From Roseibium polysiphoniae (GTDB lineage Bacteria; Pseudomonadota; Alphaproteobacteria; Rhizobiales; Stappiaceae): DNA of 64,000 bases. Every line of letters starts with the position of its first letter. The stretch's first letter is position 1. Under the pieces are notes generated by a model that saw only the letters and a program-made list of their open reading frames with translations, was not told the origin of the DNA and did not search any database. Location: assembly GCF_014842925.1 (NCBI RefSeq), contig NZ_JACYXJ010000003.1:558001-622000 (forward strand). The letters run 5' to 3'. The translations under genes and the position numbers were made by a program. This document shows, piece after piece, positions 25,536-35,459 of this stretch.

Positions 25536-26417
25536 TCAGGTCACAGAGTTCGAAGAAGCCACCCACCAAGCCGGGTGGCTTTTTTGTATCCGCGCCGCCA
25601 GACCATCCTCGTCGCCGCTCCGGCACAGGGCGAAGCAGGTGGCACCGGAGCCGGACATTCGGCTCAAGAGTGTTTGAGGTTCGGCTGACAAGGCCGCGAG
25701 CACCTGGCTTATCACGGGGCAAAGACGCTCGGCTGTCGCCTGCATGTCGTTCCGAGTGTCTTCCAGATAGCTGATCAATGATGTCAGTGTCTCAAAGCCC
25801 GCGGGAATTTCAGGAAGGCAGGAGTTGTTGCGATTTTCCAGGCCCTTAAAAATGGCAGGCGTGGAGACCGCGACACGCGGATTTACAAGGACAATGCCGA
25901 AGTCGGGCAGCCTGGGCAGATGAGACAGGCTCTCGCCGATCCCTTTCAACCGAACTGCGCACTGGTCGAGGCAGACCGGGACATCTGCGCCCAGCTGAAG
26001 GGCAAGCCTTTCAAGCTCCAGCGTGGGCAGTGTCATTCCCGCGATGTTTCTCGCAAGCCGCAAGACGGCTGCTGCGTCAGCCGAGCCACCGCCAATACCT
26101 GATGCAACAGGCAGGTTCTTTTCGAGCGTCAGGGCCAGTCGGGGTTCAGGTTGGCCGCACGCGGTGGCCAGACTGCGTATGGCCTTGAGAACAAGATTGT
26201 CGCTGTTTGGAGCGAGACCGACGGCGAAAGGACCGGTGATTGTCAGACTGAGACCATCCGCGGCTTCAGCGTGAAGTCTGTCGCCGATGGCGGGAAAGAC
26301 CACGAGGGAATCCAGCAGATGATAGCCGTCGTCTCGCCGGCCGGTGATGTGAAGCGCGAGATTGACCTTCGCGCGGGCGAACTCGCCCGCGCTGCCTGAC
26401 ATGGAAAGGTCGCTCAT
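25536..26417 (-). CDS. ispE: 4-diphosphocytidyl-2-C-methyl-D-erythritol kinase
   Basis: ATP-dependent phosphorylation step of the MEP isoprenoid pathway. The 293-residue GHMP kinase has ARAKVNLALHITGRRDDGYH (14-33, substrate site) and the ATP-binding loop PVASGIGGGSADAAAVLRL (103-121). The C-terminal MSGSGATCFAL is GHMP motif 3. The extreme C-terminus (SHPAWWVAS) is conserved in alphaproteobacterial IspE, and here its codons also form the ispB terminator on the other strand. It lies 9 bases downstream of the TPR gene, so the two form an operon. Confidence 0.96.
   Translation of the reverse strand: MSDLSMSGSAGEFARAKVNLALHITGRRDDGYHLLDSLVVFPAIGDRLHAEAADGLSLTITGPFAVGLAPNSDNLVLKAIRSLATACGQPEPRLALTLEKNLPVASGIGGGSADAAAVLRLARNIAGMTLPTLELERLALQLGADVPVCLDQCAVRLKGIGESLSHLPRLPDFGIVLVNPRVAVSTPAIFKGLENRNNSCLPEIPAGFETLTSLISYLEDTRNDMQATAERLCPVISQVLAALSAEPQTLLSRMSGSGATCFALCRSGDEDGLAARIQKSHPAWWVASSNSVT
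25556..25586 (+). terminator. ispB rho-independent terminator embedded in ispE
   Basis: Perfect 9-bp stem AAGCCACCC / GGGTGGCTT with an 8-base loop and a T-run (TTTTTT) ending at 25585, 30 bases after the ispB stop. The whole hairpin lies inside the 3' coding end of ispE on the opposite strand, covering its conserved HPAWW residues. Confidence 0.9.
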
Positions 26418-26426
26418 CGTCTCGGA

Positions 26427-28244
26427 TCAGCCGCCGTTCTTGGTCTCTGACGCCTTGGCTTCATCGGTTGCCGGCGTGTCGGAAAGGCCGTTCGCGATCT
26501 TCTCGAGGATCTTCGGCAGCTCGTCTTCCTCAGGGTCCAGATCGCGTGCGTGGTTCCACTGGAAACGGGCCTCGTTGCGACGGCCGACCTTCCAGTAGGC
26601 GTCACCGAGATGGTCATTGATGACAGGGTCCGACGGGCGGAGTTCGATCGCGCGCTCCAGCTGAACCACTGCGTCTTCATACCGGCCGAGGCGATAGAAA
26701 ACCCAGCCAAGGCTGTCGACGATATAGCCATCGGTCGGACGCAGCTCGACGGCCTTCTTGATCATGTCGAGAGCTTCGTCGAGCTTCAGGCCCTGATCGA
26801 CCAGAGAATATCCCAGATAGTTCAACACCAGGGGCTGATCTTCGGACAGTTCGAGCGCCTTGCGGAAGTCGGCTTCCGCACTTTCCCATTTGTCGAGACG
26901 TTCACGGCAGATGCCTCGGAAATAAAACAGCAGCCAATGCTCCTGACCAACCTCCGGGATCGTCGCGAGGCCCTTCGTGTAAATCTCCTCGGCCTCCGCG
27001 AACATCTTGTGCGTGCGCAGAACGTTGCCAAGCGAAATGATGGCTTCAAGTTCGGAAGGGTCGGCTGCGATGAGCGCGCCGAGATGGTCTCGGGCCTCGT
27101 CAATCTGCTCAAGAGCGTTGTAGTTCAAGCCAATCTGAATTTCCGCGTCACGCTTGAGAGGCGAGTCAATCGGCACTTGCTTCAAGACGGCGATCGCACG
27201 TTCCGGCTGGCCCATGCGCTCGAAAAGGCCGCCAAGGGCGACGGCTGCAAATTCGGCATTGGGATCAAGATGCAAGGCCATCTGCAGATAGGCCGTAGAG
27301 AGTTCCTCCGCGCCATCGCGTCCAATTGCGGATCCGAGGCCATAGAGGATTTCCGACATGCCGGCGGCTGGTGTCGCGACAAGCGGCTCCAGCGGATTCC
27401 CGGCCTCGATCTCGGCTTTTGTATGGTCAAGCAGGGGATGACCGCGCAGGAGGCGGTCGTATTCGGCAAGGATCTCAAGTGCATCGTCCTTGCGGTCATT
27501 GTCCGCGAGAATGCGTGCATAGGCGTCAATCACCCGGATTGCGCCGCGATCCTGCTTGTAGGCTTCCTCAATCTGCTCGAGTGCCTGCTCGTTTCGCCCG
27601 GCGGCATATGAAATCAGAGCCTGATGCGTGGCCTTGAAGACCTCGAACCATTCGGGGCCCTTCAGCTCATCAATGACCTTGAGCGCATCGTCGGTTTGCC
27701 CAGCGCCCTGGAGTGCCCAGGCTCTTGAGATGTCCATGGAAAGCTGTGCAAGAGGTCCTGCACCGGTTGGGGCGAGAAGTGTGATTGCTTCGCCATATTT
27801 GGCGCGCGATACAGCGTCTGCGCCGCGGGCGAGCCTGGCGAGAAAGTTCTGAACGCCGAGCCTTTCAAGCTCGGTGGCATAATTGACCGCTTCAATGATG
27901 TCGCCATTGGCGAGTTTCAGGATAAAGGTCCGTTCCAGAAGCATTTCATTGTCGGGATCAGCGACCAGTGTTTCCTGGAAAAACGCGGCGGCGAAGGAGA
28001 AGTCGTTCTCAAGGCCTGCGAGCCGGCCTGCCAGATAGCTGCCGGAGAGCGTGATCGGCAGATCCAGCGGTGTGCCATAATGCGGCGTTTCGTCGCCGTT
28101 GGTGTCAGCCTGGGCGCTCAATGAAAGCGGAAGTTGCACGGCGAAAAGCGCAACGGCTGTCGTCAGCGCAAGGCGCTTCAACCGGGACTGGGCCGGCTTT
28201 GCCCTCAGGGCGGCCTTGTTGCTTGCGCTGGTCAGATTGTTCAT
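26427..28244 (-). CDS. Tetratricopeptide repeat protein, exported
   Basis: The 605-residue protein has an N-terminal signal or anchor (residues ~22-45, ending LSLSAQA) and then many TPR units through the chain. The clearest are residues 445-570, for example DKWESAEADFRKALELSEDQPLVLNYLGYSLVDQG and GRYEDAVVQLERAIELRPSDPVINDHLGDAYWKVG. ATG 28244 has GAGG five bases upstream; an alternative at 28256 adds four residues. Probably a periplasmic or membrane-attached scaffold, similar to alphaproteobacterial TPR proteins upstream of ispE. Partner unknown. Confidence 0.88.
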   Translation of the reverse strand: MNNLTSASNKAALRAKPAQSRLKRLALTTAVALFAVQLPLSLSAQADTNGDETPHYGTPLDLPITLSGSYLAGRLAGLENDFSFAAAFFQETLVADPDNEMLLERTFILKLANGDIIEAVNYATELERLGVQNFLARLARGADAVSRAKYGEAITLLAPTGAGPLAQLSMDISRAWALQGAGQTDDALKVIDELKGPEWFEVFKATHQALISYAAGRNEQALEQIEEAYKQDRGAIRVIDAYARILADNDRKDDALEILAEYDRLLRGHPLLDHTKAEIEAGNPLEPLVATPAAGMSEILYGLGSAIGRDGAEELSTAYLQMALHLDPNAEFAAVALGGLFERMGQPERAIAVLKQVPIDSPLKRDAEIQIGLNYNALEQIDEARDHLGALIAADPSELEAIISLGNVLRTHKMFAEAEEIYTKGLATIPEVGQEHWLLFYFRGICRERLDKWESAEADFRKALELSEDQPLVLNYLGYSLVDQGLKLDEALDMIKKAVELRPTDGYIVDSLGWVFYRLGRYEDAVVQLERAIELRPSDPVINDHLGDAYWKVGRRNEARFQWNHARDLDPEEDELPKILEKIANGLSDTPATDEAKASETKNGG

Positions 28245-28534
28245 GGCACCTCGCATCCGTCCGTCGCTCTATGACGACGCGGTTATTGTTTGCGTTCGAC
28301 AATGGCGTCTTTAAGGCCGTGCGGCAAGTGAAAGAGGATCAAAGATCTGTTGGCTCATTTAAATCCATTTGATTGCTGTCGTTCCTCGATTTCGCCAAAT
28401 TGGCCCGGCTTCCCCTAGGGTCTCCGCCTAAAAAATAACTTGAGTCCTTTGGACTGCCATAGCAGGTATGTGCGGCGCACAAGGCCAGGTGCAGCGGCTG
28501 GGCGCAGCAAACTTATACAGGTGGAGACGACCAG

Positions 28535-31201
28535 ATGACCAAATGGGTCTTTAATTTCGGCGACGGCAAAGCGGATGGCGCAGCCGACAAACGAAACTTG
28601 CTTGGCGGCAAGGGTGCAAACCTTGCGGAAATGAGCAACCTCGGCCTGCCGGTTCCCCCTGGATTTACGATTACTACCGAAGTCTGCACCTGGTATTATG
28701 ATCACGACAATTCCTATCCGGACGACCTTCGCGCTCAGGTAGAAGCCGCGCTGGAGCATGTGGGCAGCATCACCGAGCGTCGCTTTGGCGATGAGAAGGC
28801 TCCGCTTCTTCTGTCTGTGCGTTCAGGCGCGAGAGTTTCGATGCCCGGCATGATGGACACGGTTCTCAATCTCGGTCTCAACGACGTTACCGTGAAGGCG
28901 ATCGGCGAAGAGGCGGGCGACATGCGCTTTGCCTACGACAGCTACCGTCGGTTCATCCAGATGTACTCCGACGTGGTGCTTGGCGTTGATCACCACGAGT
29001 TCGAAGAGATCCTCGAAGAACACAAATCCCTCAACGATCTGATGCTCGACACCGAGATCACTGCCGACGACTGGGTCGGCATCATCGAGAAGTTCAAGGC
29101 GCTCGTTGAAAAAGAACTTGGAACGCCGTTCCCGCAGGACCCTCAGGTCCAACTCTGGGGCGCGATCGGCGCGGTGTTTTCGTCGTGGATGGTGCCTCGG
29201 GCGAAAACCTACCGCCGTTTGCACGACATCCCCGCAACCTGGGGCACTGCCGTCAACGTGCAGGCGATGGTCTTCGGAAACATGGGTGAGACTTCTGCCA
29301 CCGGTGTTGCCTTCACGCGCAATCCTTCCACCGGAGAGAAGGCGCTCTACGGCGAGTTCCTGGTCAATGCGCAGGGTGAGGATGTGGTCGCCGGGATCCG
29401 GACGCCTCAGGACATCACCGAAAAGGCACGTCTTGAGGCCGGTTCGACGAAGCCGTCTCTCGAAAACCTCATGCCGGAATGCTTTAGCGAGTTCCAGGCG
29501 ATCTGCGATCGTCTCGAAGCTCACTACCGCGACATGCAGGATCTCGAGTTCACCATCGAAAAGGGCAAGCTCTGGATGCTGCAGACCCGTGCTGGCAAGC
29601 GGACGGCGAAAGCAGCTTTGAAGATTGCGGTCGATATGGCTGCAGAAGGCCTTCTCACCGAAGAGGAGGCGGTGCTGCGCGTTGAGCCGGCAGCACTTGA
29701 TCAGTTGCTGCATCCGACAATCGATCCGAAGGCAAAGCGCGACATCGTCGCAACCGGTCTGCCAGCTTCGCCTGGCGCTGCTTGCGGTGCCATTGTCTTC
29801 ACGTCCGATGAAGCGGAAGAAGCCAAGGCTGCGGGGCGCAAGGTGATCCTTGTTCGCGTCGAGACCAGTCCGGAAGACATTCATGGCATGCATGCGGCCG
29901 AGGGCATTTTGACAAGCCGCGGCGGCATGACCTCTCACGCAGCCGTCGTGGCACGCGGCATGGGCAAACCCTGTGTGTCTGGAGCTGGCATGGTGCGGAT
30001 CGACTATCGTACCGGGACAATCTCGGCCGGTGGCCGTGTTTTGAACAAAGGGGACGTGATCACGGTCGATGGTGCGACCGGTCAGGTGCTCTTCGGCAAG
30101 GTCGACATGCTTCAGCCTGCGCTTTCGGGGGATTTCGGGACCTTGATGGGTTGGGCCGACAAGGTTCGCCGTATGAAGGTTCGTACCAACGCCGAAACTC
30201 CTGCGGATGCCAAGGTTGCACGCGAGTTCGGTGCCGAGGGTATCGGCCTGTGCCGGACCGAGCACATGTTCTTTGAAGGTGAGCGTATTGTTGCCGTGCG
30301 CGAAATGATCCTCTCCGAGACTGAAGATGGACGCCGCGCAGCACTGGCCAAACTCCTGCCGATGCAGCGACAGGACTTTACGACGCTGTTTGAAATCATG
30401 AAGGGCTTGCCCGTCACCATTCGTCTGCTGGATCCACCGCTTCACGAGTTCCTGCCCCATAGCGACTCTGAACTGGCTGATGTGGCCAAGGCGATGGGTG
30501 TAGACCCGGACAAGCTGCGTGAGCGTGCGTTGTCACTCCACGAGTTCAATCCGATGCTGGGTCATCGAGGCTGCCGCCTTCTGGTCTCCTATCCCGAAAT
30601 CGCAGAAATGCAGGCGCGTGCGATTTTTGAAGCCGCGGTGGAGGCCGGCAAGGTGACCGGAGATCATGTGGTTCCGGAAATCATGGTGCCACTGGTCGGT
30701 CTCAAGGGAGAGCTCGACCTCGTGCGCGCCAGCATCGAGAAGACCGCCGAGGCGGTTCAGAAGGAAGCCGGCGTCGAACTGACCTATCAGATCGGCACAA
30801 TGGTAGAGTTGCCGCGGGCAGCGCTTCAGGGCGCGGAAATCGCCAAGTCCGCAGAGTTCTTCTCTTTCGGCACAAATGATCTGACACAGACCACCTTCGG
30901 CATCTCACGCGACGATGCGGCGTCTTTCCTGGGCACCTATCAGTCCAAGGGATTGATCGAGCAAGACCCATTCGTGTCTCTTGATCAGGACGGCGTCGGC
31001 GAATTGGTCAAGATCGGCGCAGAGCGAGGCCGCTCGACCCGCAGCGATATCAAGCTCGGCATCTGTGGCGAACACGGCGGTGATCCGGCCTCGATTCAGT
31101 TCTGCGAGAGCATCGGGCTGGACTATGTGTCCTGCTCACCGTTCCGCGTTCCCATCGCACGTCTTGCCGCGGCTCAGTCCGCACTGAACGCCAAGAGGTG
31201 A
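28535..31201 (+). CDS. ppdK: Pyruvate, phosphate dikinase
   Basis: Interconverts ATP, phosphate and pyruvate with AMP, pyrophosphate and phosphoenolpyruvate. The 888-residue protein has the full family length. The N-terminal nucleotide-grasp domain starts KWVFNFGDGKADG, with LLGGKGANLAEM nearby. The central phosphohistidine motif GGMTSHAAVVARGMGKPC places the catalytic His near residue 468. The C-terminal TIM barrel carries GIGLCRTEHMFF and the catalytic Cys in GICGEHGGDP near 844. The roughly 290-base upstream region, shared with the divergent TPR gene, holds no further gene. Confidence 0.98.
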   Translation: MTKWVFNFGDGKADGAADKRNLLGGKGANLAEMSNLGLPVPPGFTITTEVCTWYYDHDNSYPDDLRAQVEAALEHVGSITERRFGDEKAPLLLSVRSGARVSMPGMMDTVLNLGLNDVTVKAIGEEAGDMRFAYDSYRRFIQMYSDVVLGVDHHEFEEILEEHKSLNDLMLDTEITADDWVGIIEKFKALVEKELGTPFPQDPQVQLWGAIGAVFSSWMVPRAKTYRRLHDIPATWGTAVNVQAMVFGNMGETSATGVAFTRNPSTGEKALYGEFLVNAQGEDVVAGIRTPQDITEKARLEAGSTKPSLENLMPECFSEFQAICDRLEAHYRDMQDLEFTIEKGKLWMLQTRAGKRTAKAALKIAVDMAAEGLLTEEEAVLRVEPAALDQLLHPTIDPKAKRDIVATGLPASPGAACGAIVFTSDEAEEAKAAGRKVILVRVETSPEDIHGMHAAEGILTSRGGMTSHAAVVARGMGKPCVSGAGMVRIDYRTGTISAGGRVLNKGDVITVDGATGQVLFGKVDMLQPALSGDFGTLMGWADKVRRMKVRTNAETPADAKVAREFGAEGIGLCRTEHMFFEGERIVAVREMILSETEDGRRAALAKLLPMQRQDFTTLFEIMKGLPVTIRLLDPPLHEFLPHSDSELADVAKAMGVDPDKLRERALSLHEFNPMLGHRGCRLLVSYPEIAEMQARAIFEAAVEAGKVTGDHVVPEIMVPLVGLKGELDLVRASIEKTAEAVQKEAGVELTYQIGTMVELPRAALQGAEIAKSAEFFSFGTNDLTQTTFGISRDDAASFLGTYQSKGLIEQDPFVSLDQDGVGELVKIGAERGRSTRSDIKLGICGEHGGDPASIQFCESIGLDYVSCSPFRVPIARLAAAQSALNAKR

Positions 31202-31250
31202 GTCTTGCTGGCCGGTGACCGGAGACTGACGGGCGCGGGGAGGGGGTGAT

Positions 31251-32216
31251 ATGCAGCCACTACCCAGTCTGGATGAGCTCAGGCAAGCGGGAAAACGGGA
31301 GCTGTCACGGCTGCTGACGCGGCTTGAAACCTCGTCGGCAGATGCGGAGGTTGCGGCCTTTCTGGATAAGGCCTGTCGCTGTGAGGCCGGCATGGTCCTT
31401 GGTCTGACCGGGCCTCCCGGCGTTGGCAAGTCCACACTGACGGATGCGCTTATCCGTCAGTCGCGCGCAGCAGAGAAGCGGGTTGCCGTCTTGGCAATTG
31501 ATCCGTCCTCGCAGCTGACCGGCGGGGCGCTGCTGGGGGACCGGACGCGTCTTCAGACCGATCCGGAGGACCAGGCGGTGTTTGTGCGCTCGATGGCGGC
31601 ACGTGATCGTCTGGGTGGTCTTTCTGATCACGCGATCGCTGCGATCGCAATGCTGCGATCGGTCTTCGATCTGGTGATTGTGGAATCGGTTGGAATTGGT
31701 CAGTCCGAGGGCGATCTCGTCCATGCCTGTGACACGCTGGTCCTTTGCATTCAGCCAGGTTCCGGCGACAGCCTCCAGTTCATGAAAGCCGGGATCATGG
31801 AACTGCCGGATGTGGTGACAGTGACCAAGTCCGATATGGGGGCAGCGGCCCGGCGGGCGGCTTCCGACGTCGTTGGCGCTTTGTCACTGGCGCAGCCGGA
31901 TAGCGATCAATGGACTGTTCCGGTGTGCGAAATTTCAGCACGAACCGGATCTGGCATCGAGGATCTCATGCGGGCGATTGAAAAGCACAAGCTGTTTCTC
32001 GATCAGAGCGGCTGTCTGCAGACTAGACGCGCAGCACAGCATGAGCATTGGTTCAAGGACATGGTTCGAACCCGCTACGGCACAGCCGGGCTCGACATTG
32101 CCAAATCAGATCCGGGCCAGCGGTTCCTGGTGGGGGCGTCTGTTGCACCGTTTTCGAGCTACCGTGATTTTTCAAGGCTGATCAAGCAGCGGTTGTTTGA
32201 TGAACCTGCTCGATAG
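31251..32216 (+). CDS. meaB: Methylmalonyl-CoA mutase-associated GTPase (MeaB/ArgK family)
   Basis: The 321-residue G3E P-loop GTPase protects and reloads B12-dependent acyl-CoA mutases. P-loop GPPGVGKS is at residues 54-61, and AIDPSSQLTGGALLGDRTRL (about 84-103) is the family switch region. VESVGIGQSEGDL (about 145-157) corresponds to the VETVGVGQSE motif, with Ser in place of Thr, and the base-recognition TKSD follows. It lies 50 bases after ppdK and may be transcribed with it. The mutase itself is not in the window. Confidence 0.93.
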   Translation: MQPLPSLDELRQAGKRELSRLLTRLETSSADAEVAAFLDKACRCEAGMVLGLTGPPGVGKSTLTDALIRQSRAAEKRVAVLAIDPSSQLTGGALLGDRTRLQTDPEDQAVFVRSMAARDRLGGLSDHAIAAIAMLRSVFDLVIVESVGIGQSEGDLVHACDTLVLCIQPGSGDSLQFMKAGIMELPDVVTVTKSDMGAAARRAASDVVGALSLAQPDSDQWTVPVCEISARTGSGIEDLMRAIEKHKLFLDQSGCLQTRRAAQHEHWFKDMVRTRYGTAGLDIAKSDPGQRFLVGASVAPFSSYRDFSRLIKQRLFDEPAR

Positions 32217-32231
32217 TGTGCCTGGATTGTC

Positions 32232-34523
32232 CTAGCCCTTGGCGAGCTTCAGCGGCAGGCTCGGCTGCTGCTCTTCGTTTGCCGCGACAGCCATTGCCTG
32301 TTTCATTGCGCGATCGTCCAGGAATTCGGCCAGGGCCTCATCGGCAAGAGGCCGTGAGATGTAAAAGCCTTGCATCCTGTGACAACCGTTGTCCGCAAGG
32401 AAGCCGATCTGATGCCGAGCCTCAATACCCTCAGCGACAATGGTCATTCCAAGGGCCTGACCCAGTTGGATGATCGACGTCAAAATGGCTTCTGCTTCGA
32501 GGCTGTCATCCATGTCCGAGATGAAGTCGCGATCGATTTTCAGCGTGTCGAACGGGAACTTGCGCAGATAGCTGAGGCTTGAGTAGCCGGAGCCGAAATC
32601 GTCGAGTGCAATCTTAACACCGCGATCCTGCAAACGTTTCATCGACTTGAGGATGGTCATGTGCTGACCGGCAAAGACGCTTTCGGTGACCTCGATTTCC
32701 AACCTGTTCGGCGCCAGATTGAAATCATCCAGCGTCTCCAGGATCATTTCGACGAACCGTGGATGCTTGAACTGGGTCGGGGAAACATTCACCGATACCA
32801 GGAGGTCGGGCCAGCGATGGGCGTCGCGGCAAGCCCGGCGCAAGATCCATTGGCCAAGATCATTTATCAGACCGGTTTCCTCAGCGAGAGGAATAAAACT
32901 GGAGGGAGAAATAGATCCCATCTCGGGATGGGTCCATCTTGCGAGTGCCTCGACTGCGATGACCTCGTTCGCGCTGGCATCACACTGTGGTTGATAGGCG
33001 ACGTCCAGAGCGTCATTGTCGATGGCTCTGCGCAGTTCTCTCGACATCTTGTCCTTGGTCTGGACGGTCTCCTGCATGGAGTTGTCAAAGAATGACCAGC
33101 GGCCGCGGCCGTTCTCTTTTGCGTCATAAAGGGCAATGTCGGCCTTGCGCAGGAGTTCACCGGGATCGGTGCCATCGCGGGGCGCAAGTGCGGCGCCCAT
33201 GGAGAGGCTGACGAACAACTCGTTGTTGTCGATGCGTATCGGCCTGACCATCTGATCCTGTACGCGGGTCAGGATCTGCTCGACGGACTGCTGATTTTCG
33301 CAATCGGCCAGCAGCATGGCGAATTCGTCGCCGCTGATGCGTGCAATCACCCCGGTTTTCGGGGCAATGGCCTTCAATCGTCCTGCGACGGCGCGAATGA
33401 CTTCGTCACCTGCGGCATGGCCGAGCGTGTCGTTGATGTCTTTGAAGCGATCAAGATCGATATAGACGATGGCGGAGCCGACCGCTTCATCTTGCGTTTT
33501 CTTGAGAGCCTCGCTGAGCAACGTCGAGAACTGCTCGCGGTTCGGCAGGCCTGAAAGGGAGTCGTGGCTGGCAGTATGCACTGCCTGAGCCTGGCTGCTT
33601 GCCAGCCGGCGCGTCGTTTGCCGGGTAAAATCGATGACGCCGATCGTCAGTCCGACGATGGCCAGCGCGAGGATCAGCAGCACCGGTGCGACCCGGCCAA
33701 GCATGTCTGTGCCCGGCTTGTTTGGCCGCCACTGCAGATTGCCGATGACGACGCCTTTGGGCGAGCGCAGTTCGACCGTCGCAAGTCGCGGAAGCAGTCC
33801 GGCGTTTTCCGTCAGCCTCAGGTCGGCGAGACCGGAGATGTTGGCGATCTTGGCAAGCGCCTCGCTGTCCAGCTTGTCGAAGCTGACGAGCACGGCAGGC
33901 GGCCTGCGCACGGCAGTGATTGTATGCACTTCCTGAGTGATCGCGGCTGCGCTGAAAAAGTAGACGTGAGAGCCCATACGGACGAGGCCCGTTTCCGCAA
34001 GGATGCGGCCGTCATTGGTTTGATCCTGCTTGAAGCGGTAGAGACCTGACGGCGTACGTTGAAACGATGTGATGTAGTGGGCACGCGTTCTGGCGATCGC
34101 AGTCGAAAGCTGGTTCTGGATCTCTGGCGTCATCCAGTCGCGGTTCAGTTTTTCATCATAGATGAAAACCGGTTCGCGATCGCGATCGACGATCAACGCG
34201 CGGGAAAAGCCGTAGGTCGATTTCAGCCAGTGTCCGATGTTGTTGTAGAGCCAGGCGTGGTCGAGTTCCTCGCCCACCGTGTTGAAATAGGCCTGGTCCC
34301 AGACGACGGTGCCAACCTGTTGTCGTGCCATCTGGTCAAGCTTTAGCTTCAAGGCACCGTTGAGCAGTTTGCGCTGACTGTTCTCAGCGCTTTCATCGGA
34401 AATCTGCGAGGACCAGATCATCAGCCCGCAGACACAGGCAACGGCGAGAACAACGACCGCGATCATCGGAATGATGATTGCATTCGCAATTTTGCCACCG
34501 GACCCTTCCGCCACCACTTTCAT
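32232..34523 (-). CDS. CHASE4-GGDEF-EAL cyclic-di-GMP protein
   Basis: The 763-residue membrane sensor has TM1 (about 12-33), a periplasmic CHASE4-like domain (about 40-260; VGTVVWDQAYFNTVGEELDHAWLYNNIGHW is characteristic), TM2 (about 275-295), then GGDEF and EAL domains. The GGDEF site is SGDEF (near 396), a variant whose cyclase activity is uncertain. The EAL domain looks complete: EALARW, NVSPTQF, EVTES, DDFGSGYSSL, KIDR and EGIEA are present, so c-di-GMP hydrolysis is likely. It converges on meaB. The signal sensed is unknown. Confidence 0.93.
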   Translation of the reverse strand: MKVVAEGSGGKIANAIIIPMIAVVVLAVACVCGLMIWSSQISDESAENSQRKLLNGALKLKLDQMARQQVGTVVWDQAYFNTVGEELDHAWLYNNIGHWLKSTYGFSRALIVDRDREPVFIYDEKLNRDWMTPEIQNQLSTAIARTRAHYITSFQRTPSGLYRFKQDQTNDGRILAETGLVRMGSHVYFFSAAAITQEVHTITAVRRPPAVLVSFDKLDSEALAKIANISGLADLRLTENAGLLPRLATVELRSPKGVVIGNLQWRPNKPGTDMLGRVAPVLLILALAIVGLTIGVIDFTRQTTRRLASSQAQAVHTASHDSLSGLPNREQFSTLLSEALKKTQDEAVGSAIVYIDLDRFKDINDTLGHAAGDEVIRAVAGRLKAIAPKTGVIARISGDEFAMLLADCENQQSVEQILTRVQDQMVRPIRIDNNELFVSLSMGAALAPRDGTDPGELLRKADIALYDAKENGRGRWSFFDNSMQETVQTKDKMSRELRRAIDNDALDVAYQPQCDASANEVIAVEALARWTHPEMGSISPSSFIPLAEETGLINDLGQWILRRACRDAHRWPDLLVSVNVSPTQFKHPRFVEMILETLDDFNLAPNRLEIEVTESVFAGQHMTILKSMKRLQDRGVKIALDDFGSGYSSLSYLRKFPFDTLKIDRDFISDMDDSLEAEAILTSIIQLGQALGMTIVAEGIEARHQIGFLADNGCHRMQGFYISRPLADEALAEFLDDRAMKQAMAVAANEEQQPSLPLKLAKG

Positions 34524-34688
34524 TCAACGCTCCCAGCTCACTTTGCGCCAGTATCCACAAGAGCTGTTAATGAATGCCGGAGAAGTCTGGTTAACAGAGA
34601 ATGACAGGGAGCATTTTAGTCAAAATATTTGGTTGCCGCGTTCAAAAAACTCACGTTTTCGTTGATCCATGGCCGGAATCGCGCGGTT

Positions 34689-35423
34689 CTAGATCAGCTG
34701 CAGTCCGCGAAAGCTCACCTGGCCCTCTCTGCCCACAATAATGTGATCGTGAACTTCCACGCCCAGAGGCTTTGCGATCTCGATGATCTGCTTTGTCATC
34801 TGGATATCGGCACGCGAGGGAGTTGGATCGCCGGAGGGGTGATTGTGAACGAGAATGATGGCCGTGGCAGAGAGTTCAAGCGCGCGCCGAATGACTTCGC
34901 GCGGATAGACCGGGGTATGGTCCACCGTTCCGGTTTGCTGCACCTCGTCTGCGAGGAGGCCATTGCGTTTGTCGAGGAAGAGTATTCGAAACTCCTCGAC
35001 GTCAGAAAAGGCCATCGCGGTTCGAATGTAGTCAATCACCTTCGACCAGGATGAGAGCGGCGCACGGGTGTCAACTTCACCGCGGGCAAAGCGCAATGCC
35101 GTGGCCTGTGCAAGCTTCAGCGTATCAATGACCTTGTCACCAACGCCATCAACTTCCTTCAGTCTTTTGCGCGGAGCGGCAAGAACGCCGGAAAAGGAAC
35201 CGAACTTGCCAATGAGCGCCTTGGCAATGGGTTTGGTGTCCCGGCGCGGAATGGCCGAGAACAGCAGAAGCTCGAGTAATTCATAATCGGCGAAGCCGTT
35301 CGGGCCATGATCGCGGAAGCGCTGGCGTAATCTTTCTCTATGGCCTTCGTCGTCCGACTTCTTCGATTTGTCGGGCTTTACGGCCTTCTCTTCAAAACCG
35401 TCCGGCGTTTCCGCCATAGGCAT
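34689..35423 (-). CDS. radC: RadC family JAB1/MPN protein
   Basis: The 244-residue protein has an N-terminal UPF0758 helix-hairpin-helix part ([23 protein letters not shown], about 41-63, and [18 protein letters not shown]) and a C-terminal JAMM metalloprotease-like domain with [17 protein letters not shown] near 190-206. The family name implies DNA repair, but this is not supported by later work, and the enzymatic role is unknown. The first ~25 residues are charged and Lys-rich. It follows map on the same strand with 36 bases between. Confidence 0.94.
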   Translation of the reverse strand: MPMAETPDGFEEKAVKPDKSKKSDDEGHRERLRQRFRDHGPNGFADYELLELLLFSAIPRRDTKPIAKALIGKFGSFSGVLAAPRKRLKEVDGVGDKVIDTLKLAQATALRFARGEVDTRAPLSSWSKVIDYIRTAMAFSDVEEFRILFLDKRNGLLADEVQQTGTVDHTPVYPREVIRRALELSATAIILVHNHPSGDPTPSRADIQMTKQIIEIAKPLGVEVHDHIIVGREGQVSFRGLQLI

Positions 35424-35459
35424 TGGTCTCCTGCGCCTTAGTTCTCCGGCGGCGTGGCC

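Noticed and set aside
28823..30460. 545-residue minus-strand frame
   Set aside because: Antisense to ppdK; composition is typical of a GC-rich shadow frame.
34548..34562. DnaA-box-like sequence upstream of the GGDEF-EAL gene
   Set aside because: A single near match (GTATCCACA) with no further boxes or AT-rich unwinding element, so no origin is claimed.
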